64,000 bases of DNA from Telopea speciosissima. Its lineage: Eukaryota; Streptophyta; Magnoliopsida; Proteales; Proteaceae. The stretch lies in the NCBI RefSeq assembly GCF_018873765.1, contig NC_057925.1:4661568-4725567 (forward strand), read 5' to 3'. Position numbers and translations under genes: made by a program. This document shows, in pieces, positions 46,701 to 56,330 of this stretch. Numbering within the stretch: position 1 is the first letter of the stretch; every line of letters starts with the position of its first letter. The notes beneath the pieces were generated by a model. The model had not been told where the DNA came from. It saw only the letters and a list, made by a program, of their open reading frames with translations, and did no database searches.

Positions 46701-48007
46701 CAGTACTAATTTAAGTCATGCAAGACTCAAGAAAAAAAAAATTCAAACCCCAATTTCTAAAGCTGACTCTTCACCCAATCCTCTCCAACTTATAAAAGCT
46801 ACTATGTTTTTTAGACAACCCAGTCAAGGGGACTGAAACAGCTAAGAATTAGAAGATGCAATTTACCCAAAATTTGCTTCTTGAGAACCTGATGCTTGAA
46901 ATGGCTTCGACTTCTAAGAATCCTCTCCAACTTGCTCAGCAAATGCCATCAACACGGTATCAAATCTTCCAACATTAGCAACAACAGAACTTCAGCTTCA
47001 GAAATAGATGAAATTCCAAGCTGATATGATGTCGCGTAGGATCAATAGTAATATAAACCTCAAGTTTGATAGCTCTATTTGCACACCCAGAAGGTTCATT
47101 AGGTCTGAATTTTTATTCAGATTTGTTTCTAAAATGGTGGGTGTGTATTACTTGACATATAGGTATGAAAATCTGATTACAAGTTTTCTGTTGGAACCTC
47201 AGAGTTTGATGACTTGATTGTGGCATGGTACTGCACCACTGTCTCAGTTTGGAGTCTGACAACGGCTGTGACACAGTATGGGGGGAATGAAGGATGAGGG
47301 AATGAGAGTCTGGGAGAGAGGGAATCGATAGCTCCATCGAAAATAAGGGAGAGAGATCGGGTTCAAGGAGAGAGGGAATGAAGGATGGGTTGTACTCAAT
47401 TACGTTTGAGTCCTTTATTAAAAAAATTAGTTGAAGTTGTTGGTTTGTTTCTATTTTTCAATTGGGAATATGATTCTACTCAATTATTCTCATAAATTTA
47501 TTTTCAATCATATCCTTAACAATAGTTTTTCACGGGTAATCGATGTCTTGTTATGTTTGGATAAATAACAGACCATTGTTACGATAATAATTCCCATTCT
47601 TTTTTTAAGTAAAAATTCTTTTTAAATATTATGGGTAAAGCTGTTTGTAATCAACGCGACTTATTTAACCAACTCACTCTACTTCAAACCTTTTAAGACA
47701 AGGGTGTTTTTTGTAATTACTCCTTCTCCCTCTTCCTCTTCCTCTTCCCTCCCTTGCCGGCTCCCCGATCTGGGCTCTGGATCCCTCTCCCCCTCCCTCC
47801 TACGGCTCTTGCAACTCACTCCGCCCTCCTCTGCAATTCTCCGCCCCCAACCCACCCTCCCCTACAACTACATGCCACGACTACTACAACAATCCCAACT
47901 GGGCTCACAAGAGACGTCTCCTGTGAAGATTAAATCTGAGACATACCTCTTCGTTGTCACTGTCGCCTGCTTTAGGGAAGCTTCGAAGGGACCCGTCCAT
48001 GGGATAG

Positions 48008-48113
48008 GATGATCTGAACTAGTGGGTTGAGGAATTCATAAAGAAATTCAATAAGGACATGAGGTTGCAAAGACAAGAGTGTTTGAATCAATAACATGAG
48101 ATGATTAATCGTG
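48008..48113 (+). pseudogene. DUF761-like C-terminal fragment
   Basis: Codons give DDLN-stop-WVEEFIKKFNKDMRLQRQEC then LNQ-stop-HEMINR, matching the LNRRVEEFI.KFN...RLQRQES motif that ends plant DUF761/DUF4408 proteins, from memory. Stops TAG 48020 and TAA 48092 interrupt it. The proline-rich frame upstream (47704-48012) may belong to the same captured gene. Confidence 0.6.
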
Positions 48114-48550
48114 ATCCAGGACCTCAACCACTTTCGCTGTCGATCCCGCTTCTCATCCTGACAGAGAGGGTGTGTTGCGTAAAATTGAAGAATGGGAGAA
48201 TGCCACCATGAGCGTCCTCCTTCTAGAAGCCAACGACAGATGCAATCTTGGGAGTGATTCTTATGAGCGAAGTGGAAAAGTTCTGAAGTCACTTATTAGA
48301 GAAGAATCCGTCAAAGAAAAAGGTGGCATCTGCAACTTCTTTATCAGAGTATTCATTTGAAAAAAAAAAAAAATTCTTTATTGTTCTCTGATAAATGATG
48401 TAGGCAGCATTTGGAACTTCTTAGTTAAGTAGATTCTTACCATCATTTCATTTTCAGACAAATGGGGAATTTAAAAAAATGTCTGTTTCCTTCTTGTATC
48501 GATGGATTCGGGTACATCGAATAGTGGAATACCCTCCGCCACACACACAC

Positions 48551-48825
48551 ACAGGAACCTTGTTAAGCCAAAGGAGGCAATAGTCCTACTGACGGGAGGC
48601 AGGGACGGAGGAGGTTGTGAGGGGAGTTGAGTTGCAGAGGCACATGGGCAGGGGAAGGGAGGGCAGAGGCTGAGAACGCAGATGGAGTGGAGGCGGCAAA
48701 GGGGAAACTTGTTAAGCCAGAGGAGGCAAGGACGAACGAGGTTGTGGGATGGTGTTGGGAGTTGAGTTGCAGAGGTACAGGGGCAAGGGAGGCCAAAGCG
48801 CAAAGGCCAAGAACGGAGGTGGGGC
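48551..48825. repeat. Two-unit imperfect tandem repeat, GGAGGC-rich
   Basis: CTTGTTAAGCCA.AGGAGGCAA and GGAGTTGAGTTGCAGAGG occur twice, about 145-155 bp apart. Long frames on both strands here are repeat artefacts. Confidence 0.75.
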
Positions 48826-49057
48826 AACGACATGAATCCTCTCTCTCTTTCTATTGCGAAATTACATTATTAGACATTTTTTACGTACCAACATATCATT
48901 TTTGGGAGGACAAAAAAATCCGGTTACAAAGTCTATTTGGGTCTTGGTTACAAACAGATGCACCTTTAAATTATTTTGTTTTGTATTTTTGATAAATTTT
49001 TAAATTCTTACGCGTAATCCAAGTTTGATAAAATCATTGCCAGCTCCCGTGGGGACA

Positions 49058-49924
49058 AGGGTGTCAATTCCAGGCCCAGCCTGGCAGGCCCAATCGAACC
49101 CAGCCCGATTATTAAATGTGTCGGGCTTTTCAGTGTGGGGTCTTAATCCGTCAAGCCCCCGACCAAACAGATCAATTCCGAGAACCTGACCAATTTGCTA
49201 GTGTCAAATTTTCATGGTAATACTAACAACGTTATCATCAATCAATTAGATAAATTTCTAACTTGAATAAGTTTTTCCATTTTATTTTAGTTTTTCTGAC
49301 TCAAACTAGATTGAGGTGGATTTAGATTTTAGTAATTAGAACACTAATTAGTCATTACAGTAATTTTATGTACCTAACTTGGCCTTAGAACTTACCAAAA
49401 AAAAACTTGACCTAAGAAAAAGGATTTGGACCTACAACTACTACATTTGTTGGAAGGCTAAAATCTACAGAATGACGGGTTCTCTGGGGAAGGACTAAAG
49501 ACCTGAGAGCCTAACTAGTTTCCTCCACTAATTAAAGTGGTCTCAAGTGAGGAAGAGTGACTAAAGAGGGTTGGTTAGTTTCTTCCACTAACTTACCATT
49601 TTTTATTTTTCCCTCCAGCCCACGTTAGAAGAATTTTTATCCGTTGCTGTGCCATCGTGCGGCGCAGCAGCGCCTCCAGTACTGGAGCAGATAAAGGTCC
49701 ACGTTAGAGACCAATTCTAGGGCTGCAGGGCTGCACCGTTTAGAGCCCATTTAAAAACAATCTAGAGTTGAACAAGCCCACAACCTGGTTAGGCCCGATT
49801 CTAGTACCCATAGCTTGAGACCGACCTAGCCCGTCTAGGCCTGGCCCGAGTATCTAAACGGGCAGTCACGCTGCAGGCTTCAAGCTTGGTTAAACCTGGT
49901 TAGGCCCGACCGGTTGACACCCTT
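49058..49924. mobile_element. AGGGGTGTCAA-family element, copy B
   Basis: Counterpart of 36738-37545, ends AGGGTGTCAATTCCAGG and CCGGTTGACACCC. Interrupted by the 70-bp MITE at 49630. Confidence 0.78.
49630..49699. mobile_element. 70-bp micro-MITE with 9-bp target duplication
   Basis: CACGTTAGA flanks it on both sides (49621-49629 and 49700-49708). Copy A has a single CACTTTAGA near 37306 and no element. Ends AGAATTTTTATCCG and GCAGATAAAGGTC place it in the GGATCTTTATCC family. Confidence 0.92.
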
Positions 49925-51638
49925 ACCGGGGGTTATCCATTTTTTGATTGCCAAAGTTGTCCTCCCACTTGTTCAAATCCAACTTTGTTTTTTTGGGATG
50001 AAAACTTCAATCTATCTTTCTTATTACTTTTTTGAGAGAAATCTTTTTGGAGAAAATATTTCATGGTGAAGGTTCAAAGAGAACGCTACCTGGGCATGTA
50101 GGGTATAATCTGTATTTTGGTGAAAGTTAAGCGACTTTTGATGTTCTTGAGAAACCTCCCCTGTATTTTTTCATTACATAGGGGTGTTCAAAGTCCAAAC
50201 TAAAAACTGATAAATAGATTGGAGATCTGTCAACAACACCAAAAGCCACTTATTTGTCATAATCTAAACCTTATCAGGGAGTTATGCTGATGCGGCAATT
50301 TGGGTCACATCAATCAACATTCTCCCATTTAGCCCATATTGTTATATGCTAAGAAATTTTTCTTAAGTTACAAACTTGATCTATGACCACTAAACACCAT
50401 CTAATTCCAAGACTACCTAATGTTCCAAAAAAAAAAAAAAAATAATCCATGAATCATGGCGGTACATGTCTAGTACGTAGAACACTTTTTGCTATTTATT
50501 ATAATGAGCCATCCTTGGCTCCACAACTTGCTGACATCTTTATTATGGAAAACATTATTGTTGTTTATGCTGTTACTCTCATTGTTGTCGTCAATCTTGA
50601 CAACAAACTTTCTGGGTGGCCATGGCTTGTAGATTTGTTGACATGATCCTTATGATAATAAAAGATTTTGGGGATGAGACAGCCAGTCATGTGCGATGGG
50701 TTTACCGGAAGAGAGGGGTAATATAAGAATTTAAGATTACCAGGGGAGAAAGAGAAGTGAAACTTTGCTTTTGTAGGAAAATCAAAAAGAGAAGTTCTAA
50801 TTAGGGGAGTATCAGTAGATAGAGATTGAGTATATTTTCTTCACTCCATGTGATTGGTCATCCTTATCTTTTTTTCAAGTGGGAATCACAAAAAGAATCT
50901 CTTACCTAAATTTAATTTCATTTGGAGAGGAGAATCTTGAAGTTGTTGGGAATTCGTTCCCAATAAGGCAAGAAGAATAAATAGCAGGGGCAACAAGGAT
51001 TCTTCCAATAGGGGGAAGAAGCTGGAAGAGAGTTTTAGTAAAATAATTAAAAAAAAAATCTCTTACTTACGCAGGCAAAGCTGGAGGCTTGGAGAACCTT
51101 TTCTCTTATATTTATTTCAAGAAAAATTAATGTATGAAAAAGAGATCACTACTTGGTTTCATGGCTCCTGCATTGGTACGGGGACTAATGAGAATACATG
51201 TCCAAGCATCCAATATGGGGGGCAAGGTGGTCATTTTTCCACACATGTGTTTGGGCTTAGCAGGCATTATCAAACAGCCTTCTTTTTCGCATAATATAAT
51301 TTTGAAACCATATTAAGAGACGTGAAGCGACATAGATTTATTTTAATACTAGTCCTTAACATCAATTCCTTTATTTTAAACCCTCACAACACCCATGACC
51401 AACCCATTACGTATGTTTAAGCCGTCTCTACTCTATAGCAAGTTGGTTTATGATTACAACTTAAGAGTTCTAAAGTCAATACTTCCTTAAAATAACACAA
51501 AGAAGACCAATGAATCTTCCTTTCAATTTGGATATATTTATATTTATGAACAACTGAACCATCATCAATCTCATCTCTCCAGAATTCCTAATGCAGTAGA
51601 GATAAACACAAAAGAGAAGAGTATTGAGAAGGTAATTA

Positions 51639-52446
51639 ATGGCATTTGCGGCTCAAAACCTAGACCTGGTCTTGGTCCCTTCAGGGCTTTTGATCATGTT
51701 CACCTATCATCTCTACCTCCTCTACCGAGTCCTAAAATATCCCTCAACAACAGCCATCGGCTATGAGAACCACAACTGGATGGCTTGGGTTGAGAGAATG
51801 ATGCAGGTTAGGTTAATTACTACTACTACTACTACTACTATTCTCTGTTTTCTGATTTTCCATTCACTAAATGTATTCCATATCTAATTTGCAGGGTGAC
51901 TTGAGTTATGTAAGCCTAGCAATATCAGTGTTATCAAACAGCATAACCGGTTCGCTCTACTTGGCTTCCTTTTGCCTTTCATTCTGCCCTTTCATAGGAG
52001 TATGGGTGGGAACTTCCGCTACCAACGCCATCAATTCTGTGTTTATACTGGGGAACACAAGCCAGGCCACCACTTCCCTCAAAAACGTAAGCATGCTTGT
52101 AGGTTTCATGCTGGCCTTTGGGGCATTTATTCAGTCGGTGAGGTACTTTGTTCAGGCGAACTCATTGATAAGTATGCCGAATAAGGATGTGCCGGTGAGT
52201 TATGTGCAGAGGTTGGTGTTAAGGGGGAATAATTTCTGGCAGGTTGGGCTGAGGGTGGTCTACTTTGCTATGGCTTTCTTGTTTTGGAGTTTTGGACCAA
52301 TACCCATGTTTGCTTCTTGTGTGGTTATGGTCATATTTCTGTATTTCTTGGATACCAATAGGGAACCTTTGCATCTGTTCCGGCCGCTGGTTGAGCCTCC
52401 GTTGAAGAAGGTGGTGGAGGAGGTGGTTGCTGTAGCTAGGGCATAG
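51639..52446 (+). CDS. DUF599 membrane protein, paralog B (two exons)
   Basis: Exons 51639-51806 and 51895-52446, intron 88 bp with seven ACT units, 239 residues. Splice sites CAG|GTTAGG and TTTGCAG|GGT. Exon 1 matches paralog A except F/A at residue 4. Exon 2 is divergent in the stretch from about residue 86 to 126: it has GTSATNAINSVFILGNTSQA where A and C share GSSSSNAVNVVFILGNTTQA. The C-terminal third is almost identical in all three. Function unknown; integral membrane protein by its hydrophobic segments. The frame is intact. Confidence 0.92.
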
Positions 52447-52966
52447 CAGAGCACCTTCTCTGATCGTCATGTCAATGTTATTGGGAGACTTTTGGAATTG
52501 TTTTTTTTTTTTTTTTTTTGTGTTTAATTTAATGGAGTTGTGTCCTTTACAAATGTTTAGAAATTCATTTGCCTTTCAAAGGAAGAAGGTGGCCTCAATC
52601 TAAGGAGAGTGAAAGAGATAAATTCAGTCTCTCTTCTGAAGCATATTTGGAAAATTGCTTCAAGAAGGCAAACTCTATCTAGGTGAATTGTCTTTATTCT
52701 CAACCTCTTAAAAAGGACTTTATATAGACTGTCCTCTGCTCCCATAACTCCTCCTGGCCTTGAAGGAAAATCCTTCAAACAAGACATGTTTAAATTTTGA
52801 GCTCCATTCGATCTACCACATAGCAGATATTTGTATGGACCTTTCAGATAAGTTTAACTGAAAGGTAATGGATGCCAAATCAGCTAAAATAAAGTAGAGG
52901 CAAAATATTTGTATCAAATCTGGGATCTAATACCATTTCATTCTTGGATAAAAAGAAAAGAAAGAA

Positions 52967-53384
52967 CCTCCAAGTTCTAGGAAAGAATCAAATATTGTAA
53001 AATCATGAATTGGAGCTTGGATCATGTGAAATACCTCAGCACCTGCATCAAATGAAACTGTGTACAGAAGATTGAACATGTCTGACACCAACAAAATACA
53101 CGATCCCATTTATCGTGACTGTTTCTGAACAATGAAATTGCCATTTTTCATCTTTACTGAACAATGAAAGTGAAGATCCATTGACACATCTCCATGTATT
53201 GCAACCAGAACACCCTAAGGACAGCACCTCACATTTCAAAGTATAGTCATCCAACAGAAGGTGCACCAATTTATATATGCCAATTTTAGGAACATAAGTG
53301 AACCTACATTGACAGTCAGAATTCAAATTATCACTAGTAGCTGAAGGAAGGTTCACTATTTGTTTAGTAACCAAATTAGCTTCC
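52967..53384 (-). pseudogene. F-box gene relic, internally deleted
   Basis: Matches the middle of the intact F-box gene at 60270-61457 (for example IYKLVHLLLDDYT, CEVLSLGCSG, VTINGIVYFVGV, DAGAEVFHMI). The F-box itself and C-terminus are missing. One edge joins sequence equal to 60240 to that equal to 60630; the other joins the equivalent of 61050 to 62453. A frameshift near 53085 breaks VQSS...DAGAEV. Not functional. Confidence 0.92.
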
Positions 53385-54418
53385 CAGAGTCCATGTGCCC
53401 TTTCGAGTGGGGAAGATATAATTGAACCAATTTTATGTAAAAACATTCAACATAGGCATGCAATGGGGCTTTTGTCAACCTTGGACTGTATTGCTAGTAC
53501 CAAAGAAAAGAAAAACCTTGTAGTATATTGCACTTTGGGATACTTAATAAACTAGATTTACAAATCTGAAAAAAAAAAGGAAGCTATTGGAGTGGTCTAA
53601 TTGGAATTATGTCTGATTCAGATAAATTAATGTTAGTAATCTTTCTCCCAATATGATAAGAAGAGCAGGGGAATGGGCATTGAGGACATCAATCTCGACC
53701 ATACAATCAATAATCTAATCACAATTGATTGATCAAATGGAAAGAATCTAGAAATTCAATCCTATGGCATTACATAGAGAGTGATAGAGGAAGATTTGAT
53801 AGCTAAGCAAACTTGTTTTATGAACAGTTACTAATATTAGTAAATACCAACCTGTGAACAGCAAAAGAAATTCATGGATTCACCTGCGATGTAGATTTCT
53901 AGTAATAGGTGAATAAGAACAAAGCAGATTAAATTATTTTTAAAAAAAAGAAGGAAATTTTAAGAGGATTAATTTAATTAAGGAATTGTCCATACAGAGT
54001 CACAAACTATATTTGACGTAGAGCACCACAATTACCAAAGAAAGAAAAAAAAAATTAGGAATTCAAACTGAAAAATCAGAAATCACCCCCAAACAAACAT
54101 AATCATTCACTTTTCCTACAATCTACCAATGCTTTTATCATAAAGGATTAAAGGACAAAAAATAGGGCAGTCAAAGTATCACACTAGAAACCCTTAGACT
54201 AAAACAGGTAGAGAGAGAGAGAGAGAGAAAGAGAGAGGGCGAACCTGGTCAATGCGACGTGAAGGAGACTGAAACAGGGTGAGGAGAACAGCTTCTGCTA
54301 TACGATGAATGATGAAACAAGCTGAAGGAGGTCGAACGAGAGTGTATGTGAAGAGTAGAATGATAATCTGAGTAAGGAATTTAGAAATTTGAGGGCTTTG
54401 CATAGGAAAGCGCGCAAC
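53385..54418. repeat. Duplicated flank of the F-box gene
   Basis: Collinear with about 62453-63736, without the SINE present there at 62712. No coding frame. A GA repeat lies near 54211-54238. Homology ends near 54395, just before the next element. Confidence 0.85.
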
Positions 54419-56112
54419 GTTCACATGCCCCCTGAAAATGGTCAAACTTATAGTTGCCCCCTTGAATTTTCACTAATTTCACGTGCACCCCTGCTTTTCA
54501 AGCTAAGTATCACTATAATCCCTCCCGGATCAGTTATGTTATAATGGATCCTAGTTTTTTAACATTGATGGACCATTCTGCCCCTTGATAGGGTAGAATG
54601 ACAAAAATGCCCTTATTTGAAAAAAAAAAAAAAAAAAAAACCTGCAACTCATCTTCCCCAAATGAATCTTCCCCATTTGGGGAAGATGAGTTGCAGGTAT
54701 CTTTCAACAACTGAGAACTTATGTTCTTGATCATATTCTTCCCCAAAGGGTTGTTTTCCGATTTTTTTTTGAACCATTGTAGATTTTCATTAAATTTGTT
54801 CAACTAAGAGGGTTGTTTTTTCTGTCCCTAAGGTTGATTTTATGGTTCTAGGTTTAGAAGATTCTCAAGTGTAGAAAAGAAAGCTTTTTTTTTTTGTTTT
54901 AATTTTATTTTGGGGTTTGGAATTCCGGTTTCTCTTTGTTTCTCTCTGAAACCGTCGCCTGTTCTTTGGTTTTGGTAAGCAACAAGTGGTTTTTCTTATT
55001 TTTGCAGTTTTTGCTTTTCTGGTAGCGGTCTTTCTTTTTATCTTCTTTGCTTTATTCAGAAGTCATGGCAGCAGCTATAGATATCTACAGTAATGGACCT
55101 GTATCATCAGATCCCTTCAGAGAGGAGCTCATGAAAGCACTGGAGCCTTATATCAAAAGTGCTTCCTCATCAACCTCCTCTGTTTTGCTCTTTCTCTTCT
55201 CAACCCCAGTTTTACCCTGGTTCTTGCTCAACGTCGACTACCCAAATGCGTTGACTACCCAAATGTTTTCTCCAGGGTTCTCGATCCAAGGCCAATTTGG
55301 TCTCAAGCAATCAGGTTCATTAGTAGGGCTAAATCAACTCAGCCCTTCTCAGGTTCAACAGATTCAAGTCCAGATCCAGCTCCAACATCAATAGCAACAC
55401 GTGGCTGCAGCCTCCATCCAAAACTAGAGGCTCAGGCAGTCTCAGTTGCAGCAACAACAACCACATTTCCTGAATTTCCTCGGTCCGAAAGCAATCCCGA
55501 TGAAGCAACTGGGTTCATTAGCAAAACCCACGAAGCTCTACAGAGGGGTGAGACAGCGGCATTGGGGGAAATGGGTTGCAGAGATCCGTCTATCAAAGAA
55601 CCGTACTCGGCTTTGGCTCGGCATTTTCGACACCGCTAAGGAGGCTGCTTTGGTCTACGATAGGGCTGCTTACAAGCTCAGAGGAGAGTTCGTGAGGCTT
55701 AACTTTCCCGATCTCAGACACCAAATTAATGGAGGAGAGTTCGGCGATTACAAGCCCTTGCAGTCCTCTGTGGATGCAAAGCTTCAGGCGATTTGTCAAA
55801 GCTTGGCTAATTTGCAAAAACAGGGGAATGGGGGTTGAAGGATACCTGCAACTCATCTTCCCCCATCGATTTGGGGAAGATAGGTTGCAGGTTTTTTTTT
55901 TTTTTTTAAGGGCATTTTTGTCATTCCACTCTATCAAGGGCAGAATGGTCTAACCATGTACAAAAAATGTCAGACGTTAGAACATAACGTTTCTGTCTAA
56001 CGGGAGGGACTATAGTGGTACTTAGTTTGGAAAACAGAGATGCACGTGGAATTAGTGACAGTTCAGGGTGGCAACTGTAAATTTAACCATTTTCAGAGGG
56101 GGCATTTGAAAA
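54419..56112. mobile_element. Pack-MULE-like element carrying a RAP2.4-like gene piece
   Basis: Terminal inverted repeats of about 240 bp: left about 54419-54660, right about 55850-56112. Shared blocks include ATGCCCCCTGAAAATGGT (right end inverted), AGACCATTCTGCCC-like sequence, GACAAAAATGCCC and CCTGCAACTCATCTTCCCC. The left arm carries a small extra hairpin (54641-54698). The captured segment runs from a 5' UTR-like stretch with an intron-like GTAAGC...TTTGCAG (54975-55005) through the AP2 domain. No target duplication was certain. Superfamily is inferred from long TIRs and gene capture. Confidence 0.8.
55065..55838 (+). pseudogene. Captured RAP2.4-like AP2/ERF fragment with two stops
   Basis: From ATG 55065 one frame runs to the stop after 55836, interrupted by TAG at 55392-55394 and 55425-55427. 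The start MAAAIDIYSNGPVSSDPF, the GSLVGLNQLSPSQVQQIQ block, the AP2 domain ([20 protein letters not shown] through LNFPDLRH) and the [20 protein letters not shown] tail match the DREB A-6 group represented by Arabidopsis RAP2.4. The frame ends after QKQGNGG, so the acidic C-terminus is missing. The second open part (55446-55838) still encodes a complete AP2 domain and could make a short DNA-binding protein if translated, but the gene as captured is broken. Confidence 0.9.
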
Positions 56113-56315
56113 TAACCCTTTTTTTTTTTTGGTAGAATGGTGATTTATTGATGAGGAATGCTTGAAGCACCCGGGTCTCCCCTTTGCAGAGGAGAAGAAG
56201 CCAGGGAGTGGAAGTAGGTCAGACCGTGCCCTTCTTAGCCAAGGTGTCTGCAACAACATTGACATGCCTTGGAATTGGAATACAACGCAACAGTCCAATT
56301 CAAGCACTACATTCT
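56113..56315 (-). mobile_element. 5'-truncated LINE 3' end
   Basis: On the minus strand the codons give IPRHVNVVADTLAKK-like residues (with a frameshift) from the RNase H end of plant LINE ORF2, then a 3' UTR and poly(A), seen as poly(T) at 56119-56131 on the plus strand. It lies exactly between two long-TIR elements. Confidence 0.7.
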
Positions 56316-56330
56316 TTTTTTTTGTTTTGA

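Larger units (their letters stand above)
46145..49000. mobile_element. 2.86-kb insert unique to copy B with captured gene pieces
   Basis: Copy A reads straight through ATTCTTATGCGC at 36685, whereas copy B has TTTATTCTT before the insert and TAAATTCTT after it, a possible 9-bp duplication with two changes. The interior holds CONSTANS-like and DUF761-like fragments, a GA-rich patch (47290-47395), a CT-rich stretch (47715-47850) and a GGAGGC repeat. Terminal inverted repeats are not convincing, so the element type is open. Confidence 0.6.
41733..52730. repeat. Segmental duplication, copy B
   Basis: Collinear counterpart of copy A, ending with DUF599-B and its 3' UTR. It contains a local tandem repeat near 44645-44895 (ATGACGTATATCCTTCAGAA twice), the 2.86-kb insert at 46145 and the 70-bp MITE at 49630. 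Between 49940 and 51638 it matches 37750-39476. A 65-codon frame at 50449-50646 is open here but broken in copy A. Confidence 0.9.

Noticed and set aside
48471-48992. Frames of about 120 codons on both strands
   Set aside because: They come from an imperfect tandem repeat; both strands are open and neither resembles a protein family.
55047-55064. Six-codon upstream extension of the RAP2.4-like fragment
   Set aside because: It starts at TTG; the ATG at 55065 begins the family-typical MAAA.
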